Assembly: GCA_029204225.1 (NCBI GenBank)
Contig: CM055107.1
Span: forward strand, 8,219,730-8,283,729
Length of the DNA stretch: 64,000 bases
From: Diphasiastrum complanatum
Lineage: Eukaryota > Streptophyta > Lycopodiopsida > Lycopodiales > Lycopodiaceae
Direction: 5' to 3'
Every line of letters begins with the position of its first letter. The stretch's first letter is position 1. A program made the translations under genes and the position numbers. Shown piece after piece: positions 36,698 to 48,600 of this stretch. The notes under the pieces were generated by a model. That model was not told where the DNA came from, made no database searches, and worked only from the letters and a program-made list of their open reading frames with translations.

Positions 36698-36892
36698 GGC
36701 AAAAGCCTTGCCATCCCTAAGCTTCCATTTGGAAATGGCTTGCTCATTGACACCAGAAAGTAGCTCGGTTCCAACGACTATTTCCCAAAGCTCCTTGGCC
36801 ATCACTACTACCCTCATCTTGAATTTCCATAAGTGGTAGTTCGAACTATCGAGTTTGTCTACCATTAGAGTAGACTGTGGTTGCGAATCCAT
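36698..36892 (-). pseudogene. Copia family B gag start, minus strand
   Basis: ATG at 36892 opens MDSQPQSTLMVDKLDSSNYH and LWKFKM, the N-terminal block of family B gag, also present at 63373 (MDSQSKVDLIADKLNGSNYH). It ends at the junction with the plus-strand RT at about 36697. The intact ATG and the primer-binding site upstream show that this is the true start of the element's coding region. Confidence 0.85.
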
Positions 36893-37037
36893 CTAAAATT
36901 TCAGGATGAGTGTAATGCAGATAATAGATTAGTATGACTGGAAACGATTATAGAAAATGTCTACACTATATCAAAAAAAATCGTTCTGATAATGTAAACT
37001 CTAATATCACCTCCAAGAATCAGAGTTATTGATTACA

Positions 37038-37049
37038 GCCCTGATACCA
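37038..37049 (-). other. Primer-binding site, initiator-tRNA-Met type
   Basis: The minus strand reads TGGTATCAGGGC immediately after the LTR end; one base differs from the site at 63185. Confidence 0.85.
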
Positions 37050-37457
37050 TGTTGGGATTTGATAGGTGGATCAACCGACAATGCCTATTGCAGCAAATGC
37101 AGCAACAGAGAATCCTCGGTGCATGAAACTAAGTTTATTGATTTAGAGATCAGATTGACTTTGAAGTCTTGAAGTCGGTTCTACTTGATTGATCATAGCT
37201 TTGAAGTTGATGGATTGACGAAGTCGATTCCCTAGCCATGCACATATACCTTGAATACAAATTTTAGCTTTGCGGAAGCATATTAGGTGAGGCAGTCTAG
37301 AGTGATAAAATTGACAACGCTATCAGTCATACAGAACAATATAATCTACTAACAATGAATAACCAGAACATGAATAAAGATCAACATTTAGCATACATGA
37401 CCTAGATTATTGGAACATTGATTGATTAGTCATATAGAAAGTACAATCTGAATGCAG

Positions 37458-37492
<35 letters not shown>

Positions 37493-37999
37493 AGAGAGAA
37501 CAATACAATTGTGCTCTGGATGTTCATGGATCATGAAGCTTAGAGCTTGCTTTGAGCTTCTTGCTTACTTCTCTGCGTGTGTGTTCACATACACATGGCT
37601 AACTGATTAAAAGATTGAGTAATTTACAAACAGGATTAAGGCACTACATGTTGTTAGCAGTTGCACTCGGACAATATATGATTCAGTTGGAGATTTTGTC
37701 CAGTCGTGACAAAAGTACTGTTGAGCCACCAAATCGACTTTTGAAAAGATGTCGAAGTCGAAGACTTCGATGTAGAGGAAGTCGATGACGTGGAAGTCGA
37801 TCATGTTTCTTACAAGAGCTTTGTTCAGACTTCGGGCAAGGAAATCGGGCTCAGGAAAATGTGACACCTTCGGGTTTTTCGCCTTTTTCGCCATGACTTA
37901 AAACATATTCTACGACTGTAGGAATATTTACAACGACGTAATGAATGGATCTAGATTAGTAGAGATAGAGATAGGGATGGAGAGGATAGAAATCCAACA
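37050..37999 (-). mobile_element. 5' LTR of Copia family B, 950 bp
   Basis: On the minus strand it begins TGTTGGATTTC and ends AAATCCCAACA, nearly perfect inverted termini, followed directly by the primer-binding site and then gag. It contains a (CA)n microsatellite at about 37459-37490 and GTCGAAGTCGA-type repeats near 37740. Its 3' partner LTR is missing. Confidence 0.82.
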
Positions 38000-38660
38000 C
38001 CACCAAAAAAAAATTCCTCATCTTCCGATTGACAGTTTGCTCAATATTTGTTTTGATATGAATGCCTTGGAGGTTGCAACTACCGAGATGAGCGTATTTT
38101 GCACCAAGTCAATCATGACATTGTTGCAACAACCACCTAATGATGAGGGTGGGTGATACCACCATCTTGGAAAGATGGTGTTATATCTTTCCAAGATGCT
38201 AGATATTTGGGAGATCTTTGGTAGCCCTTTGGGCACCTCTATGACATTGGTAGCTTAAAATACGGTCCCCTCACAAATACCAAGCCTGCTTGTGTGGTGG
38301 TGGCTACATGCATCTAGGGTGGTTGCATTTGGATTTTGGATGCAATTTCAGATTTTTTGCATTTATATTGAGAGTTTTTATTCCATAATTCAGCAGAAGA
38401 TTTCAGAGTATCAACTACCTCTCCAAGCCAGGAAGAGGATCCATCCATCAGAGGTGAAAATTTTCTCTCTTATTGCCCTTTAGCCTCTCGCAATCGTTTG
38501 TTAGATTAAGTTCTCAGTTCATGAAATTTTCTATTAAAGTTTGAAGGTGATAATTTGATGTGATGTGTGTCTCTAGGTCGTGAGCCTGCATCTCATATGC
38601 AACAGCTAATATAACTGATCAACTTTGCATTGCTCGTGATTTGATGGGTAGAAGCTGTAT
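38000..38660. other. Upstream region of Gnk2-like gene
   Basis: No gene recognised. A perfect short inverted repeat around CATCTTGGAAAGATG (about 38162-38176) could form a hairpin. The promoter of the Gnk2-like gene should lie here; no clear TATA box was fixed. Confidence 0.35.
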
Positions 38661-38673
38661 CCGGCTGTAAGCG

Positions 38674-39069
38674 TTGGCAAAACATGCAATTGGCCTACTA
38701 ACTGTGATCCTAGCATTTCTTGTGGTATCGCATCTTTCTGCCTTGGGCGCTGAAGCTGACACAAGCAACATCTGGTGCAGCCCCATAATACTAAAACCTG
38801 GTGATCATCGCGCTCAAAACATTAAGGTGGTTACTATTAAAATCATACATAAGACGTTACCCAAGAAAGGCCCATACAAATGTAGCTACGCGGTCAAAGG
38901 ATCAAGGCGTATTTACGGACGCGGAAACAGCCACACTCTAGATTGTACTTCCTGCCTCAATGATCTATGGAACTTGTCATTTGCCTCTTGCGGCCACATA
39001 TACAGAGCTGGGGGCCGAGGGATACTAGATGGCAAGTGCGATATACGTTTTGAGAGTTACAAGTTCTGA
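38674..39069 (+). CDS. Gnk2 (DUF26)-like secreted cysteine-rich protein
   Basis: 131 codons: a hydrophobic signal peptide (about 1-27, GLLTVILAFLVVSHLSAL) and one Gnk2/stress-antifungal domain. Six cysteines at 35, 70, 91, 94, 106 and 122; the core DCTSCLNDL, ASC and LDGKCDIRFESY matches ginkbilobin-2/EMB24-type proteins. Family members are apoplastic and mannose-binding with antifungal activity. Odd points: the second cysteine sits earlier than in the usual C-X8-C-X2-C pattern, and the frame opens with TTG in place of ATG. An in-frame ATG 30 bases upstream (38644) is cut off by TAA at 38668. Either the start is lost (pseudogene), or a non-AUG start or upstream exon is used. No introns seen. 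Confidence 0.72.
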   Translation: MAKHAIGLLTVILAFLVVSHLSALGAEADTSNIWCSPIILKPGDHRAQNIKVVTIKIIHKTLPKKGPYKCSYAVKGSRRIYGRGNSHTLDCTSCLNDLWNLSFASCGHIYRAGGRGILDGKCDIRFESYKF

Positions 39070-39490
39070 GCAAAGACTCAAGAGTGATCAACGCCTGAAA
39101 GTTGTGCTCAGCTGGATACAAATTGAGTAAATTGCCGTAGCAATAGCTTCCTGAGTTCACATTAAACGAATGCTGCGGTAGTCATACTTTCCTGGAAGAC
39201 AAATTTTGATTTACAGTAGGCTTTTATTACGCGCTATCGCTCAAGAGTCAATGTATTAGCTAATTAATCTGTAATTGTAGGCTGGGTTGCCTTCAACTTC
39301 TATATATGGAGCTTAGAATCAACTATAGTGAAACACATTAATGTTAAGAACTAAGGAGCATCGTTTTGAGATAGAATGTGCTTTGAACAAAATTCTATGA
39401 AAGATGTCAAAAATTTTGAGTAAAATATACATGTGAAATAAGCTTAACAAAGTTGTAAAGGATACATATGAATAAAATGTTGGTGCATAG
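39070..39490. other. 3' flank of Gnk2-like gene, no gene seen
   Basis: AT-rich. No coding frame before the Copia integrase that begins at 39491. Confidence 0.4.
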
Positions 39491-40620
39491 ATGTATCTGA
39501 TCTTTATAGATGACTATTTTATATTTACTTGGATCTATCTTTTATCCTTGAAAAGTTTGGTGTTTGAAACTTTTGTCAATTACAAAGCTCTTGTTGAAAA
39601 TCAACTCAATACTAGGATCGAAGTTTCGAGGTGTGATAATGGACAGGAATATATTTCTTCTAGAATGAAAGAGTTTTGTAGCTTGCATGGCATAAGGTGG
39701 GAATATACTTCTCTCTACACTTCACAACAAAATGGCAAGAAGAAGAATAGGATTCCTTGTGAATGTGCCAATTCTTTGAGACTTGATGCCTCTCTTCCTA
39801 AATTATTTTGGGTCGAAGCCATCATTTGTGCTAATTTTTTGTGCAATAGATTGTCAAGTTATGCTATTGGAAGCATAACACCATAATCGAGTGGAGTGAC
39901 TAAATGTCAGAATCGTACCTAACGTGAATGTCTATATTAAGTATGATGGTCCAAACTACATAATTATTGCTCTTTATGTTGATGAGTATGTGCTCTTAAG
40001 CAACTTCACTGCTCATAAGTACCAAGTTGAATCTACTCACAAAATTTGACTTGACAAATTTCGTACTAGTACACTATTCAATTGGCATCTAAATCCTTCA
40101 TGATAGAGCCATGAAGACAAATTTTCTAATTCAACATAAGTATCTATAGCACATTATGGAAAGATTTGGAATGCATGAATCAAAGTCGATTGATTGACCA
40201 ATGGAACCAAGACTTAAACTCAACAAGGATTTTGTGCCCTTCGATGCCTATGCAATTTCAGACATGAAGAATTATCCATACCACTCACTTATGGGCTCGT
40301 TGATATATGCAACATTGTGCACTGGACCTAATCTGCCATATGCAATAAGCACACTCTCTCAATTTATGTCAAATCCTAGACTCCAACATTGGAGGGCACT
40401 CAAAAGAGTGATGACGTATATTTAATTGAACAAGAACCAAGGTGTTCTTTATTCTGGTAATGGTGTTGCTTCATTGTCCTTATTCAATTATTTTGGTTCA
40501 AATTGAGGAGAAGACTTAGATACTAGGAATTCAACTTCTAGTTACTACTACTATCTATCTTCTACACTCATTTCATGGAACAACAGGAAGTAGAAGTCGA
40601 TTACAATGTCCTCGATTGAT
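39491..40620 (+). mobile_element. Decayed Copia: integrase, RT and RNase H pieces
   Basis: 39491-39886 is integrase (IFIDDYFIF, RCDNGQEYIS, a short-form QQNGKKKNR in which the catalytic Glu region is damaged). Around 39960-40020 a decayed RT box reads ALYVDEYVLL. 40201-40425 holds the connection region (YHSLMGSLIYA, LPYAISTLSQF, HWRALKRVM). Around 40575-40610 an RNase H remnant reads SWNNRK and KSITMSS. Multiple stops and a large deletion between integrase and RT. It resembles family C in wording but is much older. Confidence 0.82.
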
Positions 40621-42682
40621 GACATCATTTACAAATCATCCAAAAGTTTACATTTATTTTCATTGCAAAAATTCATGTTATGGTTACCGCTACTTCGCAC
40701 GTGTGAAACTTTTTTTGATCATTTAACACTTGTTTTAAAATGTTTTTGCTTGCTAATCTACATTGTATCAATAATTTCCAATATTGATGAAGTTGAATGT
40801 AGAAATGGATCCAATCCCACTTGTGGATTGATTTGATCCAATTAAAATCTAAAAGCTTCAATTTTTCACACAAACCTCGTGATTTTTACAAGAACATGGT
40901 CTTGCTATTTGTTATTTCTTGCATTTTACTCATGAGAAATGAGAAATACTTCCTACAAGAGAAATTCATGGAAGATCATACTTTCCTACTAAACCTTACT
41001 GATAAGTTAGACTAGATGACAGTTTTCAATTGCTCACGATTGAGGATAACATTAATGAAAGATGATGGGTAATTTAGAGACTTGCACCAAGCTGAAGGTT
41101 CAAATGACAATTGGGGTTAAGGGATAACATATTCACACATTTGCTCCTTTGGTAAAGCTACCCTTCTCTAAGAGACTGCGCAAGGCGGATTGCCAATTCA
41201 CATGAGCATTGAGGACTAACTACAACATTACATATTCACAACAATCACAAGTAAAGCAAGATTTTTAAGAGACCATTATGCAAGATGAGATCTAGTCACA
41301 AAATGGAAAAGAACTTGATGTGATGCAAAATCTTGACAACAACAAGCTAGGGAAAGAATATTTGGTCTATATAATGGAAGCCATCTTCTATTTGCTTGGA
41401 TTATGATCATACAATTTGCATTGGTAAAAAAAATTCATTGATCACTCACACTATGTAATCAAGGTGAGTGGACTCAACATGAATCAAATTTGTTATCTCA
41501 TCAACCGAAACTAACGAATCTTGAGTTCTTTCATGTCATGGCAGCCAACACTTCAACACCTGTATTAAGCTTCTGATAGTTGCATTTGTGTAAACTGGCC
41601 AACAAAGCACAATCTTTTGTTCTAAAAATGTTGAATGCTGTAAATATGGGATGTGATACTTTGCGCTTATCAATGAAACAATGAAGAACCATTTCCACTA
41701 ATCCTTATTATGATCAGAAGAATATATTGTTAGTATCATCAATGTCCAGAAGAATATATTGTTAGTATCATCAATGTCCACTTCGGCACTTTTGTGTTGG
41801 AACCACTATCTCAATGAATGACCACAATACCAGACCTCCCACTAAAATCACACTAGTTTACATGCAAAACAACTAGTTCACAGAAACAAAGGAAACGGCA
41901 TAAATAATGGATTCCAAAATCAGCACTAAACAGATATAAAAAACTTATATCATTGATGTCAATAGTCTATGTACCTTTGACATAATAAACTTCGCTCCTA
42001 ATCAGTGGTGGTCAAGAAACAAGTCCAAACCTCACTTCAACAGAAACATTGATATACTTTCAATCTTTCCAAACCATGGCTTGATAAAGAATTCTGCAAA
42101 AATTCTAATGAATTCATTGTGTGAAACTGGTTTACTTTGGTTGTCATCAGCTGTTCTTTAAGTCGTGAACACAAAATAGATATTAGCCATCCAACCGTCA
42201 ACAAATCCTAGAAACACTCTACAATTAAACATCCAATTTGTGGGAGGATTAACATCTTACAGGATTAACATCTTACAGACTATTTCTGTTTGCCTTGGAA
42301 GTATTGAATGTGAGCCTTTTACTAAACTCACTTTCATCAGAAAGTACTTTGGTTCCATTATCCATATGTGATCTCCCTACACTAATATATAAACATCATA
42401 CAATCAACTAAAGAATTGTGTCATATGGAAGTTCCCCTCTGAGATGGAGGAGCCCATCCCGTTTTACCATAAAATAGTTATCAAAAGTCTCCTCTCCCAC
42501 AAACAGGTCATTCTACAAGAATGTATGGAAAAGACTGGAGGTTAGTAAAGATGAGGCATGGGTGGTCCCGCTCAATGATGAAATTCCAACAAAATATTTT
42601 ACATAACTCAGCTCTGCAAGATACGATGTTTTGATTTGATCTGCCATAGATGAAGATTATTGGCAAATAAAATTGTGTAAAG
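40621..42682. other. Intergenic DNA with small Copia relics
   Basis: About 40840-40890 resembles the end of the family C LTR (TTCACACAAACCTC). About 41110-41180 contains a decayed RT start reading ITYSHTFAPLVK after a frame shift. A 32-bp tandem duplication lies at 41715-41778 and a 16-bp one near 42250. Nothing else recognised before the DUF936 stop codon. Confidence 0.45.
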
Positions 42683-45600
42683 TCAATTACTTGGCGTTGA
42701 ATCTTGAACAAAAACAGTAGTACCTTTGTTGCCCAAGGCAGATGCAGCAGATTCAACATGCTGCAGTAAGAAATCATATAGTTTTCGTTTCAGTCGATTT
42801 AAAGTTTCTGGCAGCTCAGAATCTTGCGACTGAATTTTTCCAGAACTTACACGATCAAGCCAGTCATTCACCCTTTTTAACTGTGATAGCATGAATGCAA
42901 GCTGACCATTATCCAACTGCATACCATCCTTCAAAGGTGAGCCATTTGTAATATTTTCATTTGTGTTAGTTGTCTGGAACCCACAGTCTAAAGCTTCTTC
43001 CATAAATTTCAGGAACCAATTCTGTGCATCAGCTTGTATCTCTTTTCCAAGGTCAGCAATTTCTCTAAGCCCACTGCCTTTGATCCATTCTGGAGTTATT
43101 CCAGATCTCTTTCCTGAGGAACACTCTCGATTTGCGCCCTTATTAGATGCCTTCACATGTGACGTTTTCACAGATAACACTCTCCTACTCGCAGATGTTG
43201 CAACCTTCAATGGCGATGCTGGTCTTGAATCTCCTGCTTCTCCATTGTTCCGCCTTTTTTCAGTTCCTATTTGGGGGACTGAGGATAAAGCTGGTCTTCC
43301 TTGGGTATTCTGTGCTGAACCTGAGTGAGGACTTTGAGTAGAATTTCTCTTGGACATGACTGAATGTGTAGGTGGTGAGCTGGAAGATCTGAGAAGACAT
43401 GCTTGTAGACTCCAGCAGTTTTCAAGGACAAGCATTGGAGAGCTTTGGCTGCCATCTGCTTTTGAAACTTTTTTGTTGGAACCAGCTTTTGCATTTGACT
43501 GGGATTTTTGCTTGCTTAGTACTGAAAAGGATGCCAAGTCGGTTGCTAATGCTGTATTAACCCATAGCGCTGCAACTTGCGCTTTGTAATTAGATATGCT
43601 CCGACTATCAGTATTATAATCAATTTCAGTGGCCATAGAGTCATCATCTGCGTGGACATTTGCATTATCATCTGAATTTCTTACTTGGTTTCTGCTAGTA
43701 GCTAGTGCATCTGCAACTGTCATGGCATTTACAAGGGCTTCATGAAGACTCAGAAAGTCTTCTACGGTGGGTTGAGGAAGTTCCGCCTTTGCTGCCGAAC
43801 AAAGCTCCGCATACATGCTAAACGAAGATTCACAAATTACAGCAACGTAAGCAACAGTGACTATTCCAGAACAGACTACAAATGTTTCGACTGAAGAGCA
43901 TTGGCAGAAGAATAAACTAAGTTGTCCAATTCAAAATAAATGCTCAAAAAGGATGGAAGCACATTTCAATTGATAAATTGGCTTCCCAAATCACCCTGCT
44001 TTAGCTACTAGGCTAAAAATCTGACTTTGACGAGTCTGGCTAAAGATCAGATTACTTAGTGATAAAGTTTGTCTAGATGTCACTTCTGCATAGACAAACT
44101 GTGATTTTGATTACACCTCAACTTTAAGCACAAAATCAATGGAAGACAGTAGAGAAAAGATCTTAAACATTCACATAAAACTTGGTCAAAATATACTGAA
44201 GAATCATACAGAAACCTACTAGTAACGGTCAAGTATCGTTCTGAAGAAAACTTTCTAAGGATGAGCTTGACTTTGGGCCTGACTTCCTTAATGCTCAAGT
44301 TTTGGTCATTGGTGATCCAGTAACCTATATTGAGCTTAAATTATGCTAAAAAATTGTCAAGTTAATTGCTTTGCATGGTATCAGACCATCAGTTTTGCTT
44401 TCAATATAACAATTCATAAGATCAAAAGATAGGTAAACCACTTTGCACGTATAAAACAAATGTTCTATAACACACAAAAAATACTGAATCCAAAATCTAA
44501 TGTCCATCCTATAGAGCTACTTTGGGAGGAAAGTTGTGAACTATAAAACCAGCTTCCCAATGATCTGTTATGCAGATAGGAGATAAAGTTTGTCAACTCA
44601 TTGACCAATTTATCCAACAATGACCCATAATTGATCCAAATAATTATAGATCTCCAAACGGTTCACCTAATTAATTAATTAATTAATTTCCTACGTTTCC
44701 CCCCCAAAACCCCCTGCAGCTCGTTTTAGACCCTCATTTCTCATTTTTTGCAGGTGGAGGTTTCTGAGAGTGGGTTGAGGTTTCTGAGAGAGTGTTGCTC
44801 AGATTGGTGAGAGAGAAGAGGGCAGGGTAGAGAGAGACTGTAGCGGCCACTGTAGAGAGAGAAAATTAGGGTTTAGTTGTAGGGTTGTTTTTTTTGCTAA
44901 AAATCAGTTTTTTTGACATTCCCTCATGCAAATAGGTCCATTTTTAGGGTTTAGGCATTTAAGATCATGAAGAGTTTGGGACAGCCTAGAGAGAGACTGT
45001 ACCAGCTCATCTAGAGAGAGAAGGATAGGGTTTATGGGTTAGGGTCTTTTTTGGAGCCAAAAATCAGGTTTTTTGCATTTGTCTTGTCTTGCACTTCTTC
45101 CGTACTCCTTGTTTCCTTAACACACCATGCCTCCTGGAGATATGCCTGAGCTCCAAGGTGAGGTGGACCAAGACCTCGAGTTCGTTAGGTCTGACGTTCG
45201 ATCTGAGACGCATGGATGGTCCTGTAGGTTTTGTCATGCTTGTTTTGTCAGCACCCTCACTAGGCTGAAAGGCCATCTCCTTGGTGCTATCAAGGGCGAT
45301 GGCCAGCGCTTAGGCTCCCACCCTTGCCCACACATGCCTGCTTTGGAGCGTTGTAGGCTCATTGACATATATGGAGCTCGATTGACGCAGGCCGGTATGT
45401 CACTAGATCCTAATGTAAATGCAGTGATGTCATCCACCCCACGGGATCCACTAGCTCCTCGTCCACCACCACCACGTCCTCCCCCACCTCCTGTTGCTGC
45501 TCCTGCTCCTCCCCCTCAACCTGATGCACATCCACCACTCGTTCCTCAGCCCACCACACCACATCCTACCGCACCACCACAGCCCACTGCACCACATCCC

Positions 45601-48600
45601 GCCCCTCCTCCTGCTACATCTATTCCAGTCGGTGCATTTCCACAGCGTCCTCCTGCAGTCACTCAGATGACTCGCCCAATGCAGACATTCCGTTTCCTTC
45701 GCTCTGAGTCGGCAGATGGTCTCTCACAGGACACCCAGGACATACCATCCACTTTCCCTACACATCAGGATGATTTGGACTCCGATGGTGAGGCTGGTTC
45801 TTCTGGAGCTTCTTCGCCACCTTCTCTGCAGCCCCAGCATCCCCCGCAGCCGCAGCATCCCCCTCAGATACCTCAGGCCCAGATTCCCCCCCAGCCTCGG
45901 CACCCCCCTGCCACTGACATACCTCCTCTTGCTCCTTGTAGGGGTGCTTATCGCACTAGGGCATCTTCCAGCAGATCGTCTCGCAACTCCCAATATAGAC
46001 AGCAGTCCATGGGGGAGTCTTTCCAGACCCATCTTGAGGCTGAGGCCCAGCAGGCTGTGGCAAACATGATCTATGAGCTGAACTTACCATTTGCCATTGC
46101 TGACACGGAGCCCTTCAGGAGGGCTATAGTTGCAGTTGCTGCTGCAGGTCCACGCTTCCGGCCACCCGTGGCTGAGGCTATCCGTACCACCTACCTTACG
46201 TCCAGGGTGGAGGATCTCACCACACAGATGATGCCTCTTAGGAAGGCCTGGGAGAGTTATGGGTGCTCGATCATGTCTGATGGCTGGAGTGACACCCGTC
46301 GTCGGCCAGTGATCAACATACTGGTGTCCTGCTGCATGGGCACTATGTTCTATCGAGCCGTTGATGCCAGTAGAGGTGGTGGGGTTATTGACGGACAGTT
46401 TATGTTCAATATCATCAATGAGGTTATCGAGGAGGTTGGCCCTGCCAACATAGTGCAGGTTGTCACCGACAATGCAAGTAATTGCGTGAACATGTCTCAC
46501 TTGCTACAGCAGCAATACCCTGCTATTGTATGGACCCGTTATGCTGCACATAGCATTGATCTTATACTAGGGGATATTGGCCGCTTGCCCTGGGTTCGCA
46601 CGATAGCTGACATGGCACTTGTCGTGGTGACATTTATCACCCGGAAGAGGCGTGCCCTCGCCCTATTCCGCACCTTCAGTTCACTTGATTTGAAAAAACC
46701 AACTCCCACACGTTTTGCATTCGACATGGCTGTCATGCATAGGCTTATTAGAGTCAGACATCAACTCAGAAACATGGCCACTAGTGCTGCATTTAGGGAG
46801 CTGCCTTTCTCTAGTAGGCCTGATGGTTTGAGATTTTTGAGGATTGTGTTTGACGATGATTTTTGACGTCAGGCTAAGAGCATTACATCTGTGATGAGTC
46901 CGTTCTACCAAGTTCTGAGGTTAGTTGATAGCGAGGGCAGCACTATGGGCCTTATCTACGAGTTCATGGACACGATTGGACAGCTGCTGAAGCAGCATTT
47001 TTTCTTTGAGGACAAATATGGAATTTGATGGTCATTTCAGTCATTTGTTGTTTTGGAATCTGTCTATTGTAATTGAAATAGGTTTGCTATCATCTTCGCA
47101 TCTTCGGATTTATTCGTTGACATGTCATTAACTATGTGGAACAGGATGGTGGTGTTGCGGGACATCTGGGAGCGCAGGTGGAATTGGTTCCATAGGCTGA
47201 TTCACTTTGTTGCCCACCTATTGCATCCCATGTGGCTATCTGAGCGGCAGGCAGCAGACATGGAGCTAGGCTTGGATTGGTTGAGATATTTGGATGGAGT
47301 CGTCAGACACTTCACTGACATAGATGTTGAGACACAGTACATTGCCTTCAAGAGGCAGGTAGGTGTGTTTGGCCACCACGCGGCGCTGAATCCCAGCAAA
47401 CGGGAGAGAGCGGTGACTTGGTGGAACCTCTATGGTTCTGCATGCCGAACTCTACAAAAGCTGGCCTTGCGAGTGCTATTACAGGTATTCCTTTACCCAA
47501 CAAATTCTATGAGATTAAAGATGGGTGTTAAATGGATGGAATTAACTAATGCGCTTTTTTGAGTTTTATGACTGTCAATAGGATTGTTCCTCCAGTGTAC
47601 GCGAGCGCAACTGGAGCACATTTTCTTTGATCCACACGAAGAGGCGTAATCGCCTTTTTATTGCACAGATGACACGGCTGGTTTTTTGCAACACCAATGC
47701 AAGGTTGAGTGACAGACTTGCATCTATTGTGGACCCTCTAGAGGTGTTGCCCTCAGAGTGTTTACTAAGCGATGGTAATCCAGCTGATTCCACCACGCCC
47801 ATGCCGAGGGCTGATGTTGCGGCTGACATTGCAGCAGAGACAGAGAGAGAGTTGTTGTGGATTAGACGGTTATTGATGGACGGAGTGGGTCACGATCAAG
47901 ATACAGGTGCTGGCCAGGGGACAGGTATGGGCATGGGTGCTGATGAGGAGGATGAGGATGATGATGATGATGATTTGGGTATTCCTGCTCCATGATTGGA
48001 GACCATGGCTGAGGCAGAGCTTGATGCAGAGCTTGAGGCAGAGTTTGAGGCAGAGTATGAGGCAGACATAGGCTATGGCCTGGAGCATGATCGATTACAG
48101 AGGATGATGGCAGGGATGTATGAGCCACCTCTACCAGAGCAGGATGTGTACCGACCTGATCCACTACCAGAGGATATACAGCATGAGAGAGAGACAGTGG
48201 ATGCAGCACATGTTGGGGATGCTGACCATATGGCACAGGACGCTTTTGCAGGGGATACAGCAGAGGGTGGAGATGCATGTGCCACAGTGGGAGGGATTGA
48301 TGGTGTGCAGGATTCACAAGCCCCTGCAGATGTTCATGTAGATGATGATGCAGATCGGACCCGCCGTGTTCGCCAGAGGACCATGTCAGACCTCCTTCGG
48401 TATGGAGATGACGAGGATATAGGGTGGCTCCACCACATGCACGTACTCAGCCACATCCAGCACCATCAGCTACTGGTTCACATACAGCTGCCACTCGTAC
48501 GGCTCTTACTCATGCAGCTCCCATGCATACAGCGCCGACACATACATCCAGTTATACAGTTGCCCCCCACATTCCACCATCTGCACCTGCACGTCGCCTC

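Noticed and set aside
46084-46500. Antisense open frame within the hAT transposase
   Set aside because: It lies opposite the conserved DUF659 region and is a shadow of its codon composition.
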